From Phanerochaete sordida (Eukaryota > Basidiomycota > Agaricomycetes > Polyporales > Phanerochaetaceae), in NCBI GenBank assembly GCA_019973155.2, contig BPQB01000002.1, forward strand, positions 868,001 through 932,000: 64,000 bases of DNA. Direction: 5' to 3'. The notes beneath the pieces are model-generated. The model was not told where the DNA came from, did no database searches, and saw only the letters and a list, made by a program, of their open reading frames with translations. Position numbers and translations under genes: made by a program. Shown here piece after piece: positions 1 to 10,787 of this stretch (its first letter is position 1; each line of letters starts with the position of its first letter).

Positions 1-217
1 TCCAGTCCTCCAGCTCGACAACGACCACAAGGCCTCTTCAAGGACACCGTCACTCTAAAAGAACGCTGACCATCCACCCTAAAGAAATACAGAAGAAGCC
101 ACAGGCTATTTCAGAGGCAGCTCACGCTAATATATCGCCGTAAATCACAGTACCGGCGGTGCACTGGATCCGACGGCGACACCTGTTCTGGCGGCTACAA
201 CCCATGGCCAAATCCCG

Positions 218-1986
218 TCATAGCACGAACTCGTGTGCCGACGCCTAACGGCACAAATAAGCCACTGAGTATGGGTTATCGACGAGACGCAGAGGAACTT
301 ACATTTTTACAGAGCGATCCAAACTGATGGTGCTGCTTATCCCTGACTTTCCTCGACTGTGACCTGGTCCACGGTCTCTTGCTGGGGTCTTGAATGTATT
401 TGCTCCGGACAGCGGCGATCCTCAGCTCTGCCGTCTTCGTCCTGAAAACAAAGCTATCAGTAGACGCCCTGTCCGCATTTACTCGGGAGGTGAGACCGAC
501 TGGAGATCCTGCATGAGTTGGCCGACGTTGGGCCTCTGGTTCTCCTTCGTTCCCCGCAGAATGTCGAGGAAGACCTGACGGAACTTGCATCATCAACCCA
601 CCGTATATACCACGTTCGACATCAAAACGCACAGATAGCATGGTATTATCACGCCCCCAAGCGCGCTGCGAGTCCATGGCAGAAGAGATAGACAGCTGTA
701 CGGTGGGGCGCGTGAGCAAGGAGAGCCTGTCGACGAGAATCGGACGCACGACTTCTGGCAGCGCCTGTATAGGTGACTGTAGTTCTAGCTGCGTCGGCGA
801 AGCATATCTCAAACCTTCCGAGAAGCTGTCTGCTGGTAACCATAGCGTAGACAGGAACTGCGGGCGCCCTGTAGGCGAGATGAGCTGTGTCGCGGTGCTT
901 TCGAGGCGAGTGTTTGTACGCCGCTTGATAGAGGGGGTGCAAACGAACTTGCTCTCGGTGCGGATGGTGGGCAGCGCCGCTTGAGTCAGGGCGGCGCGAG
1001 AGGCGCGTCGTGACGAGGCCTTGATGGGACGCCTGCAAGAATTGCCCGGTGGGTTGGCAACGAGGTCGAGGTCCCAACCAGAGCCTAGCCGCGACTTGCC
1101 AGACATTTGTCGGTCAGTGAAGTGTCTCAGCTTCCAGTGGTAATCCAAGTCTAGCATAGTCCCTGAGTGACAAGTGTCGAAGATGGCCTTCCCACCCCTT
1201 GAGCGGCTGCCTCACCCTCGCGAGGACGTGGACAGCTCACCACTAGATGGGCACCGGAAGGCAACTTGTCAACAAGCCTCGCTCTGAGGTACTGAAGTAG
1301 ACCGCGATCAGTCGTGTACATGGAGCAGGACATTGACGGGCATACGTTGTCTGTGATGACCCCTTCGAGCTTCTTCCTGAGCGGGCTTTCCTCCGGTATA
1401 TTGTCTGGATCCAGCGGGTAATTATCATCATCTACCGGCTCGCCGTGATGCCCATCGAGAAGGATGACTGGCTGGACGTGAGTCAGTGCTGAGGAGACAT
1501 TAGCGGAAATCCTTGCCTTCGTCCATGAAATCGTCTTCCGTGCCCGTACGATTCACCACCTGGTATCCGTGGCCTGCGACTACATATCTTGAGTTTCGTG
1601 ACTTGATACAGATGTTGAGTTCAAGCCTTACAGAAGAAGACGCGTCGATCCCCAGCCCTCACGCCGTCCATGAACCGGTCGATGGCGGAGATCTGTACAT
1701 CACTCGTGAGTCAACGGTATGCAGCACAGTCAGAGGTACGACGTACAATGTTGAATCTCGTAGGCCGCCTGCTCTCGTCTTCTGCGTCATCAGTGAGGAC
1801 AGCGACGTTCTCTTCCCTGTATCTCTCCTTCTCGACAAGGAACTCCTTCAACAAACCAACATCCCTCCTTGGCGTCGCAAGCCGGCCCACAGGCGGCTTC
1901 ACCGGGTTGTCATAGCCTACACCGATGAGCAGGGCTTTGTCCCTCGCACGATTGGGACGGGAAGCGGGCGAGCAACTGCAGAGCAT
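218..1986 (-). CDS. Caspase-like (metacaspase-type) peptidase, copy A
   Basis: Predicted cysteine peptidase of the caspase fold (clan CD, family C14), 443 residues in nine exons: 1747-1986, 1632-1692, 1517-1579, 1346-1467, 1241-1291, 633-1187, 501-574, 303-441 and 218-244. The first strand and helix carry DKALLIGVGY. The catalytic His is His104 in AGHGYQ, followed by GTEDD and the DEVILLD stretch that lines the S1 pocket in metacaspases. The catalytic Cys is Cys185 in DTCHSGT. No zinc-finger or Q/N-rich prodomain precedes the peptidase domain, unlike classical type I metacaspases. The third intron starts with GC (GCAAGG) instead of GT. The start is chosen because the spacing from Met to DKALLIG matches copy B. 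This is the last gene of the minus-strand array. Both dyad residues are present, so activity is expected but not shown. Confidence 0.8.
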
Positions 1987-2665
1987 CGTGGGCTACAAGT
2001 CAGCGACGAGAGCCCATGGCGGGTTGTGGTCCCACTATATAGCGACATGACGTAGGTTCTGCCAAGTGTGAGAACGGCGCGTATCCCTGTGCGATGTCCA
2101 CCGCTGGGTGGGGTACGGTCCGGAGAGGCGGTGTCGGACTCGGCGGTCGCGCGGCGCCGCGCGGGGCGACGCTTCTGCTGGAGTCCTCGTATGAGGGTTC
2201 TGTACGCGGCATGGCTGGCATCCGGTTGCTAGCTCGCGTTTTGCACGGCTATATTGCGATGTGGGTGTGACAAGATTGGACTCGAAGGCACTGCGTGGGG
2301 GTGAAGACGAAGGACGGCTCTGCAGGGAAGCGCGGGAATTGTTTGGCCGTGTTTGTTCGCGGCTTTGCTGAGGCGGGTCCAGGGAACAAGGACTTGACAG
2401 AGACATGCATCGCCAACAACAAGCTCGCAACGATGAAGGAGTCGTGCATACAGGGCCCTCGCGTGTATATTACATAGTGACTAACCTACATGTTTGATAC
2501 AATGTGCCATTGAGGCTACATGTGAGTACGAATAGAGTAATGTTTGGAGAAATGACAGATATCGGTGCAGTTGCATCATGAAAGGGCCGGCCGGTTGCAT
2601 AATCTGACAGCGTCCGCGCAGCACCATTGAGTCGCATAATGTTCGCAAAGACATTCAAGCCTTGT
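1987..2665. other. Intergenic, between caspase-like genes A and B
   Basis: It should hold the promoter of copy A and the terminator of copy B. No convincing coding exon or repeat is visible. Open frames here lack introns and homology to the neighbours. Confidence 0.5.
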
Positions 2666-4404
2666 TTATAGCTTGAACTCGCTGAGGTGAGCCTATCATG
2701 TTACGATTAGTAGGGGAGACAAGTGTAAGAGACATGAGCGACGTACCCAAGGGGACATGGACCCAAACTGATGAGACTGCGCATGCTGAGTCTTCGCTAC
2801 CTGCTTGTCATTCAAACGCTTCTTGCCGCAGGCCCCGCGAGATTGATCCACCAAGGTGACCCTGATATCCCTCGTCCTCAACCTACGCACCGTTGTGGTC
2901 AGCCTTGTGGGGCAGGTATTAAAATTCTAATGCATTAGACTTACTGGACTCGCTCCATGACCTTGATCATCTTGGGTCGCGATCCTTCCTTGGACTCCTT
3001 GAGGATGTCGAGCAAAACCTAGTCCAGCGCTACGTCAGTACATCTTTGAAAGGCTTAGCGAACGACACTTACCGAGAGCATGGTATCCTCGAAAGCCCAC
3101 GCAAGCTCCTTGTCCATGGCGGATGAAATCGAGACCTGAAACAACACATGATAAGCACAGGCATAGAGCGACAACGATGACGCGTACCACTTCCGCGACA
3201 ACAGGTCCGGGCCCCCGCGGGAACGCTGGCACTAGCTGCGGCATGGATACTGGCGAGAGACATTGTGGCTGCTCGGACACCGGCGAGAGACATCGCGGCG
3301 TCTCGGACACCGGCGAAAGACACGGCAGACGCTCCGCAGCGTCGGCGAGCCATGTTTTACAGTCCGACAACTCGATGACGGGCTTGGCCACAGGCGCGTC
3401 GACCCGTGCACTGGACCGCCTCTTGGCAATGAGCAGGAACTTGCCGTACGCGCGTGCGACGAGCCACATGTGACGGCCCGAAGCCCCGACGAGCGCGTAG
3501 CCGGAGCCCGACCGCGACCGTGACGCGCGACGGGGGAGGCGCTGCCACTTCCAGTGATGGTCGAGGTCCAGCATCGTCCCCGAGTGACAAGTGTCGAAGA
3601 TAGCCTGTGGCATTGGGTCAGCGATTGTCGGGCATGAGGCAGGGACGCCAAAGCGGCTCACCACAAGACGCGCTCCTGGGGGCAAGCGGTCGACGAGCTT
3701 TTCCCTGAGGTACTAAAGCGAACGTTAGTTGGTCTCATGTAACGCGAACAGTCTGAGGATGCGTACGTTGTCCGTGATGATACCTTCCAGCTTCTTCTTG
3801 TCGGGGTCGCCCTCCTTCAACATGTAAGGGTCGAGCGTCTTCCGGGTGCCAGTGCAGACCGGCTCGCCATAAGCGGGATCGACCAGGATGACTGCGCGAG
3901 GGTCAGCTGGCGACGGACACGAACAGCGCGGTGCACTTGCCTTCATCCCTGTTGTCGTCCTCCGTTCCGGTGCGACTGACGATCTGGTAGCCATGCCCCG
4001 CGACTGCGCGGGTCAGTGTGGGGGATCCGCGATAGGGTTCACTAGCACTCACAGAAGAACACGCGGCGGTCACCGGGCTGCACGTCGTGCATGAAGTCTT
4101 CGATTGCCGCCACCTGCACGCGCGACGTCAGGCCTCTGAGAACAAGTGAACTGAAAGCGTGACGCACTATGTTCGCCCGCGCCTTCGTCGGGCGCATGCG
4201 CTCATCCGCCGGGTCGTCCGTGATGACCGTGATATTCTCCTCGAGGTAGCCTTCGTACGCGATGAGGAAGAGCTTCAGCAGAACGACATCCCTGTGCGGG
4301 GTCTTGAGGGCCCCCACAGTACTCTGGGGGCCGCCGTACTGGAGTCCGATGAGGAGAGCCTTATCCCTGGAGCGGTCGCGGACGGAGGAAGGTATGGGGC
4401 TCAT
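2666..4404 (-). CDS. Caspase-like (metacaspase-type) peptidase, copy B
   Basis: Paralog of copy A, 417 residues in ten exons: 4168-4404, 4053-4113, 3941-4003, 3767-3891, 3662-3712, 3188-3604, 3073-3135, 2945-3018, 2747-2882 and 2666-2692. The dyad is His103 (AGHGYQ) and Cys185 (DTCHSGT). Exons 2, 3 and 5 have exactly the same lengths as in copy A (61, 63 and 51 nt), and both share the tail motif QFGS followed by a 27-nt last exon. Intron 1 (4114-4167, 54 nt) is free of stops and a multiple of three, so its retention would add 18 residues without a frameshift. Intron 3 has a GC donor (GCAAGT). An extra intron at 3136-3187 is absent from copy A. Residues after the peptidase core carry a threefold CLSPVS repeat. 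Confidence 0.82.
3247..3335. repeat. Three tandem ~30-bp units inside caspase-like gene B
   Basis: Three imperfect copies on the + strand, each containing ACCGGCGAGAGACA or a close variant (ACTGGCGAGAGACA, ACCGGCGAAAGACA). On the minus strand each encodes a ten-residue unit with CLSPVS. Copies A and C lack them. Confidence 0.8.
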
Positions 4405-5430
4405 GCGAAGTGTGGTGAGGGATGAGCAGAGCTAAGCGACGGTTTTTATACGCGCAGGGGACTTGAGTCGAGGCGGTGCTGATTGACGTCGGGCATGCTT
4501 GAATGCGTTCCAGTCGGGGGCGGTACACGGCGCACGGCGAAATGCAAGTCTACGGCATTGAGCATCACTAGCCTGTTCTGCCCGGAAGCAAGCCCTTGGC
4601 GCGCGGCCCAAACGAGAGCATATTCCTGCATGCTCCTGTACAGACCGACGGGAGCCGCAACGGCCAGTCTTCGGGAAGGCCGACGGGGAGTTGCATGCAG
4701 CACCGGGAGGAGACGCGCTTTCCGGCGCGTAGCCACGTGCCACTCCGTTCTGTACTGACTTTGCCAGCTGCTCACGCGCACGAGCAGAACAGGATCTTGT
4801 CCGCTGCATTCTGACAGTGCTTCTCTGCGATCCACCTCCCAGGGTACTGAGCTCGAGGATGGGGAGGAGGAGGCTGGACTACTGCAGCGCGTCGACCAGC
4901 AGCGCGGGCCAAGCCTAGCCGCGCGACGCGGCGAAGCGCTGGGCGGCCCGCGGCCCATGCATTTCTCCCAGTAATTCGCCTGCACGGCCACGTCCAGCGC
5001 GTTACTTCGTGCCAAATATTGCCACAGCCTCCGATGTGGCGTATATGCCTCGTTCTGTGTGCATGTTGAGGAGCGGGGCGATGCTCGCGGTTGACGTGCC
5101 TCTTGCATGCCTCAGCGCTCGGCGGCAGCGTGCCCCGGTGGGCGATACTGTCCCTGCAGTGCCTAAGCAGTGCCGCTTTCAAACTTCCACAGGCATCCGT
5201 CCTGAGCACTTCGTGACCTGCTGGGCTCAGAAGGGTAGTTGGGTTGAATCAACGTGCTGACATCGTATTTTAATGCTACATAATACATTGATCATTGGAT
5301 GTACTACTGGCACTAGACGACAGGTAAGAGTAACGATTATAACTAGAAACACAGTAGGAGGAATAGGCTACAACGCTGTAGAGTACAGACCAATCCAAGT
5401 CCCAACAGAATTAGAATCCAAGCTGTCCAA
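4405..5430. other. Intergenic, between caspase-like genes B and C
   Basis: About 1 kb. A GC-rich open frame of some 220 codons exists on the minus strand (4446-5108), but it is of unusual composition (Arg/Ser/Ala/Pro-rich) and resembles nothing I know. I see no gene that can be supported. The promoter of copy B must lie at the left end. Confidence 0.4.
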
Positions 5431-7451
5431 TCAAAGCTCAAGGATTTCGTCCAGAGTAGTATCAGGCGCGGTAAAGGTCCTACCCTGGGCGTCGCGGTCC
5501 AGCATCTTCACCTTCAAGGTGGAGACCTGTAGCGCCATCGTCAGCAAAGAGCCCTTGCTTTGCTCAGAATGCGACTAACCTGTGGTTTTTGTCTCTTCTC
5601 AAGCTTTGGTATTATCTTCCTGATGTCCAATCCAGGCCCTTTCCGCTTGCCGTTGATGACCTTGCAGCGCTGCTTGTACATCTCGTCGCTGAGAGAGGAT
5701 AAGTTCCGGCGTACGCGGTGGAATTCGTAGGCGGCTTACCAGACCGTTTTGTGAATGGTATTTGCGCTCCTAGTACGTTGTGTCGCAGGCTCTATGAATC
5801 TGGTTAATACTCAGATAACCGCTAGTGTTCAAGTAACACGACATGCCTGATCTGAGGCAGTCCGTCATGATCTTGGAAGGGTCAATAGCAGGTAAGGAAT
5901 AGTCGCAGTACTCCACGAAGGCGGTGAGCATACCTGTATCATGGATTGACAAGGCCCTCCGGCCATCGTTAGCTGGGAATCTTCGGAGGACGAGAACGAC
6001 ACCTGCAGCGCATTCAGCACTCGTAGCCCCGACACTCGGAATTTACCCACCACGCAGGCCAGCTCCGGATTGCTGCGCATCCGGTATCCGTCCGGCGAGT
6101 GCTTTGGGTCCCAGGTGCCCTTGCGCGCGTTCGTGTTGTTGCCCGCGTGGGCGGGCGGGGCCCCTCCGGGCCCGCTGTCGCGCCGCGCGGGTTTCCAGGG
6201 CAGTCGCTTCACCGTCGACGGCAGCGCGTGATGCACGAGGACGACGGGCGCGACGACTGCGACCGTCATGCGCCGGATCTGCCTGCGGATGAACCGGCGC
6301 GCCTTGCCGATGCACAGGACTCGGGAGACGTCTGCAGAGGTCGTGAAGCTGTGGACTTGGCAGCAGGAAAATTGACTCTACCTCTCATGGCAGTCCCGCA
6401 GCCATGGACGTCTTCCGCGTTGAGTTCTTTCGCGTTGACCTCTTCTTGTTTGCTCGAGTCTAAGTCTAGAGCGTGTAGGTGTCAGCATACTGTTCCTATG
6501 AGACTGAATAGCGGCACATACCCAGCAGCGTCCCCGAATGGCACGTCTCAACGAATGCCTGGCACAATTCGTTCATATTTTGTTATCGCAGACGATATCC
6601 TGACATACCACGAGCTGGGAGCCTCGCGGCATAGCGTCGACTAATTCCTTGCGGAACTCCTGAGGGTCAAGATGAGGAGCTACATAAGCGACACCTCCAA
6701 AGGCAAACGTACATTGTCCACGACGAGGCCCTTCAGTACCTTATAGTACTCATGGTCTTTGGTGAGACGGCTGATGTCAGGAGGTGTTTCTACAAGCGGA
6801 GAGCCCTCTGGCGAGATGTCAGGGAAGCCATCGTTGCCCGCGGCCAGGACGACTAAGAGACATATTCAGCACCAGAAGCAGAGGACCTTGCTACTGCACT
6901 CACCCTCGTCGCGCTTGTCATCTTCCGTGCCGTCCGTGTTGATCAACTGTGCACCGTGACCAGCGACTGCGATCGCAAGTTATTCAGTCGTCTGCCAGGG
7001 AATCAGGGAACATTGGCACTTGCCTACCAGGACTCGGCGATCGCCCTCCCGGATGTCCTCAACAAGTCGGCGAAATTCGCGCAACTACATGAACCCATGC
7101 GTAAATGTCAGGTCGACGGGTAGCCGCAGAAAGACTACTCACGATCGTCTGTCGGTTTGGCATGTGAAGCTTGTAGAGGTCGTCGTCCATCCCGGGGGAT
7201 CGCCCGTCACCGTAGATGTCGCCTACACCGTCATCCAACAACACGATGATATTGTCGGGCTCATAGAGCTCGTGCTCCACCAAGTACTTCCTGAACGCGA
7301 GGATGTCGTTGTGGATGCCCGTAAGCGGGGGGACGCGTTCCGGGTTGCCGTGGACTTGGTACTCGAGGCCGATAAGCAACGCCTTGTCGCGGTGCCGGCG
7401 CCCGCGCAGAATGTCCTCGGAGGCCTGACGAAAATGTGGGAGAGGAGCCAT
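5431..7451 (-). CDS. Caspase-like (metacaspase-type) peptidase, copy C
   Basis: Third caspase-fold paralog, about 470 residues over roughly twelve exons. Exon 1 is 7143-7451. Exons 2 and 3 are again 61 and 63 nt. The dyad is His127 in AGHGAQ and Cys in ETCHSGT. The second intron uses a GC donor (GCAAGT); a GT alternative would break the frame. Its loop after the first domain strand is longer than in A and B and contains GDIYGDGRSPGMDDD. The C-terminal half is different from A and B: a region with RRFIRRQIRRMTV, then DTGMLTAFVEYCD, which aligns weakly with the matching part of A and B. The final basic segment (KVINGKRKGPGLDIRK) replaces the QFGS tail. The stop at 5431-5433 follows DEILEL. The exon joins after the Cys exon are my inference from phase and branch-point-like CTAAC/CTGA sequences. 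Confidence 0.72.
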
Positions 7452-8224
7452 GATGCATGGGGAGTCGTCTCGGGCGCGGAGGCTTTTAAGGTCATCGACA
7501 GACGAACAGCCCGCGTCAGTCGCCGGTGCGGGGAGGGGGCAGTGCGGGACTGATGGGAAGCGTGCAATGTTCAACCGGACTTCGACAGAGCGAGACCAGC
7601 GTATCGTGCCTTCTCTTCTCATGCATGTATAGCAGTGGCCGAAGGCTCAGATACGCTTGAGAGAGGCGTCGCATGGCGCAGTCGCGTAGGGCGGCGCGGC
7701 GAAGTTCGAGTCCCGGTTCGTCGAAGTCGGCTTTGCAAAGAGCGCGCCGGGCGAGGAGAACGGCCGAAAGTCACGCTCTGCAGCTCCCTTTGCGTCGTCC
7801 CAGGCATTGTCGGATGGCTGAAAGTCGCGTAGTGGCAAGACGAGAGACTTGTCAGCGGTCGTGCATGGCTACAATCAATGTTAGACAGCTCAACAACCTC
7901 CAGCTCACAGCGTTCGTTGGCAGATGGCGCGTTCAGCGCGCCTAGGTAACGCACGCCAAGCGCGAGTTGATTCCGCCATGTCGACACTGTTTGCCAGCTA
8001 CGGTCGAACACGCAGACATGGCGAGGCGTGGAGGGACTCCTCGAAAGCGTGTGGCACGACTAAGGGCACGGCACATAGCATCGCCGCCGGAGTTGTGAAG
8101 CTTTCACTCGGAGTTCAGATTGAGATTGGAGATTTCCCAGAGGCCAGCGCGCTGCTTTGCACTGCTCCCACAACGAAGAATATTCCACGACTGTGTACAG
8201 CATCAAGACGCAGAATACAACGCC
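7452..8224. other. Intergenic, between caspase-like C and solenoid-like E1
   Basis: 773 bp. A TATA-like sequence (CTTAAAAGC on the minus strand, about 7482-7490) lies some 35 bp upstream of the chosen start of copy C. Nothing else is recognisable. Confidence 0.4.
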
Positions 8225-10503
8225 TCAGCTCCGTCCCAGCCCCGCCCTCGCCGTGGCGAGGCGCTTTGTATTCTTCGCTAGAACCTCCTCCGCGATCGCT
8301 TCCCCCGCCGGTGCCGCAGACGCAGCCTCCTGCGCCACCAGGGCGTACACCTCCGCGGCCCCGAAATCCCGCAGGCGGTTGGACATCTCCGCGGTGTTCC
8401 CGAGGCAGAGCACGAGCTCCTTGCGCATCGCGGCGACCTTCGCGTGGAAGCGCCCCCGGGTCGCGCCGTCGAGCGCGACGGCGGCCGCGGCGAGCTCCGC
8501 CAGCTTGCGGTAGTCGCTCCGCGCGGAGTACGGCGCGCTACGCACGTCCTTGCGCACCTTGTCGCGCTGGAACGCCGCGCGTCGCGCGACGACGGCGAGG
8601 ATCTTCTGAATGACCGGCGCGCTCAGGATCTGCTGCACCTGCGCCAGGTCTGTGCCCTCGGCTGTGCCGGAGGGGAGCTCGGTCCACTTCGCCGCGGCCT
8701 CTAGCACGCCGCGTTGGGCGAGCACCGCCAGGAGCCGGAGAAGCGTCGTCGAGGCCGTGACGGCTGCCTCTGGGACCTGACAAGAGGCGTCGGCGGTGAC
8801 ACCAACCTCCTCGATGTGCGCCGAAGGCTGGGAGAGCCGAAAGACACCTGCGCTCCATTCCCCTGCTTCACATATGTCGCTGTAGTATTCCGGCTCTTTG
8901 CCCTCCCGGGACACTGGAGCTGCCGTCTTTGTTGCTAGATATGCAAGTCTTAAGAAAGAGATGAGCTGGGACGTGGGCGCGTTCTGCAAGTATGTTACAC
9001 CGGTAATGACGGTGAGGAGGTGCAGTCGTGTTCGTCCTACACATTCGACGGTCAATTCACGTCTTGTCAGGCTAATACTCATTTTTTGCAGACTTACCCC
9101 GATTTCCATAGATATCAGCGATGGCATATATCTCGGGCGCGACACCATACCACTCTGTTTCCACTCGGCGGAGCTGGCTAAGAAATATGATCAGAGTCTT
9201 TATAGAGAGCAGCGCAACCCAATGCCCACCGCTCTATCTGACTATATTGCTCTGCGTCTAGCTTCTTCCAAACCGCGAGAATTTTGGATACCCATGACGG
9301 TCGTGAAGTAAAGGCTTCAAGCGAGGCGAGTGCACTCTGCCACTCTCTATCGAAGTCTTGTTTGGGATTGCCGGTCAATGGAAGGTCCAACCCGGGGACC
9401 GCGTTCAGGGGGAATTGGACCAGCAGTGCCAGTGCTTCGGACGCTAGTAGTTTATTCTAGACATCAGCTCCATGTGCCATCTAAACCGACCTGAGGCTTA
9501 CCAAGCTCGTCTATGGCAACCTCAGGGTGAGAGTCCGGCCGAGGCCTCACTGTGATGTCGAGCAACAAGTCCGGCAATTCAGGGCTTGTTCTCAGAATGT
9601 CGAGAACGTATTCCCTGGAAACAGGAGGAGTCCTGCAGAGAAGCGCCTGTACAGAATACAGGCACAACTCTTGGGTAAGTCCGAACCACCGCTTACCGTA
9701 CTTCGTTGCTCGGGCAGGCGTCATCTACCTGCATGTAAGCTGCTGGGCAGCACACAACTGTGGCGATCTACCTGGTGTTTCAGGACCATACGCTCCGCTT
9801 GCCATGCCCTCGAGGGGTCAGCGAGCTCCTTGGAATAGCCGTCCACGCCGTCAAGCACATGCCGGCAGAGTAACTCCAGGATAGCGCCGCAGTTCGCAGC
9901 GTCGAGCTTGCTGCCGTAGCCGAGGTCGCAGCAGAGCATGCGAACCAGGCGGGAGCCATGATACCGATCCAGGCAGAGGTCGTGGCTCTGCATCATCTGT
10001 ATGCCATGCACTTAGATTCTGCGTGACACAGCGCTGCGAGCATACTCACGTGGAGTGCCATGTTGAGCGCATCGCACGCGCCCGCACGATCGAGGAGCTC
10101 GCCGCGCTCCTGTGCGTTCGCCATGTTGACGAGCTGCTGGAGTGTCTCGATGGCGACCGCGATCATGGTGGGGGTCTCGGCGCGGGGCTGCTGCGTGAGC
10201 GTGAGCAGCGCCTCGACGATGCCTGCGCGTATGCACGTCTTCATGAACACGTCCCAGCCGGACGCGAGGTCCATCTGCTTGCATCGCGCGATGCAACGGG
10301 CGTCGATAGGCACCTAGAGCACTGCATGAACTTGGGTGTGAGCGGACGCAGGCGGTCGGAGGTGGACTTACCAGGTATGCTTCGACCCAGGTGCCGTCTG
10401 TCGCTGCATCCTGCATTTTCGCGCATATCTTCGGAAGGTATCGCTCGAGGATTTCCTGGCGCATCGAGTAGATCATGCCTGCATTCGCGAGTGTGAGCTC
10501 CAT
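8225..10503 (-). CDS. Unrecognised helical (solenoid-like) protein, copy E1
   Basis: One of four paralogs of about 660 residues, function unknown. The model is based on alignment with the plus-strand copy E4. The N-terminus MELTLANAG leads to a helix with YLPKICAKM and WVEAYLV. Then come exons with GWDVFMKTCIRAG, AQERGELLDRAGACDALN, SHDLCLDRYHGSRL, KYGKRWFGLTQELC, DFDREWQSALASLE and a long last exon ending at 8225. The last exon has PVIQKILAVVARRAAFQRD and ELVLCLGNTAEMSNRLRD, which look like a TPR or armadillo-type helical hairpin. No zinc finger, membrane segment or signal peptide is seen. Exon borders fall at the same residues as in the other copies. There is no sign of a frameshift or premature stop in the parts I read. 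Confidence 0.65.
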
Positions 10504-10787
10504 GGTGGCAAGGTGCAAGTGCAGGAGCCTCGTGAGCGACGCATGCTCGCGCGTATCAGAGACGCGCAGTCCACGGTAATACCAGGCTTATCGGCGCTGG
10601 TGGTCATGAGGTTTGAGGCCTAAGCGGACCTGCGCGGGTCGGCTTTCGAAGATCGTTCATACGATGGCGCGGAGTGACGGACAAGACATCGCGTACACAT
10701 GAATATGCACACAGTCGAATCCCACGAAGATGAAGTATATCGTCCGTGATGCAAGCAGCCTCGGGACAGTTACGACCGCTCGACGAC

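Noticed and set aside
276..1157. A single unspliced 293-codon gene
   Set aside because: It is exon 6 plus introns and shorter exons of caspase-like A read through; comparison with B shows introns at 575-632 and 442-500.
4446..5108. A 220-codon minus-strand gene
   Set aside because: Arg/Ser/Pro-rich, no family, no intron signals and no counterpart near the other copies; probably a chance frame in GC-rich DNA.
5988..6056. An intron GTGTCG...ATACAG in caspase-like C
   Set aside because: It has good ends but puts the next exon in a frame that soon stops; an intron starting GTAAAT just upstream keeps the MLTAFVEYC exon in frame.
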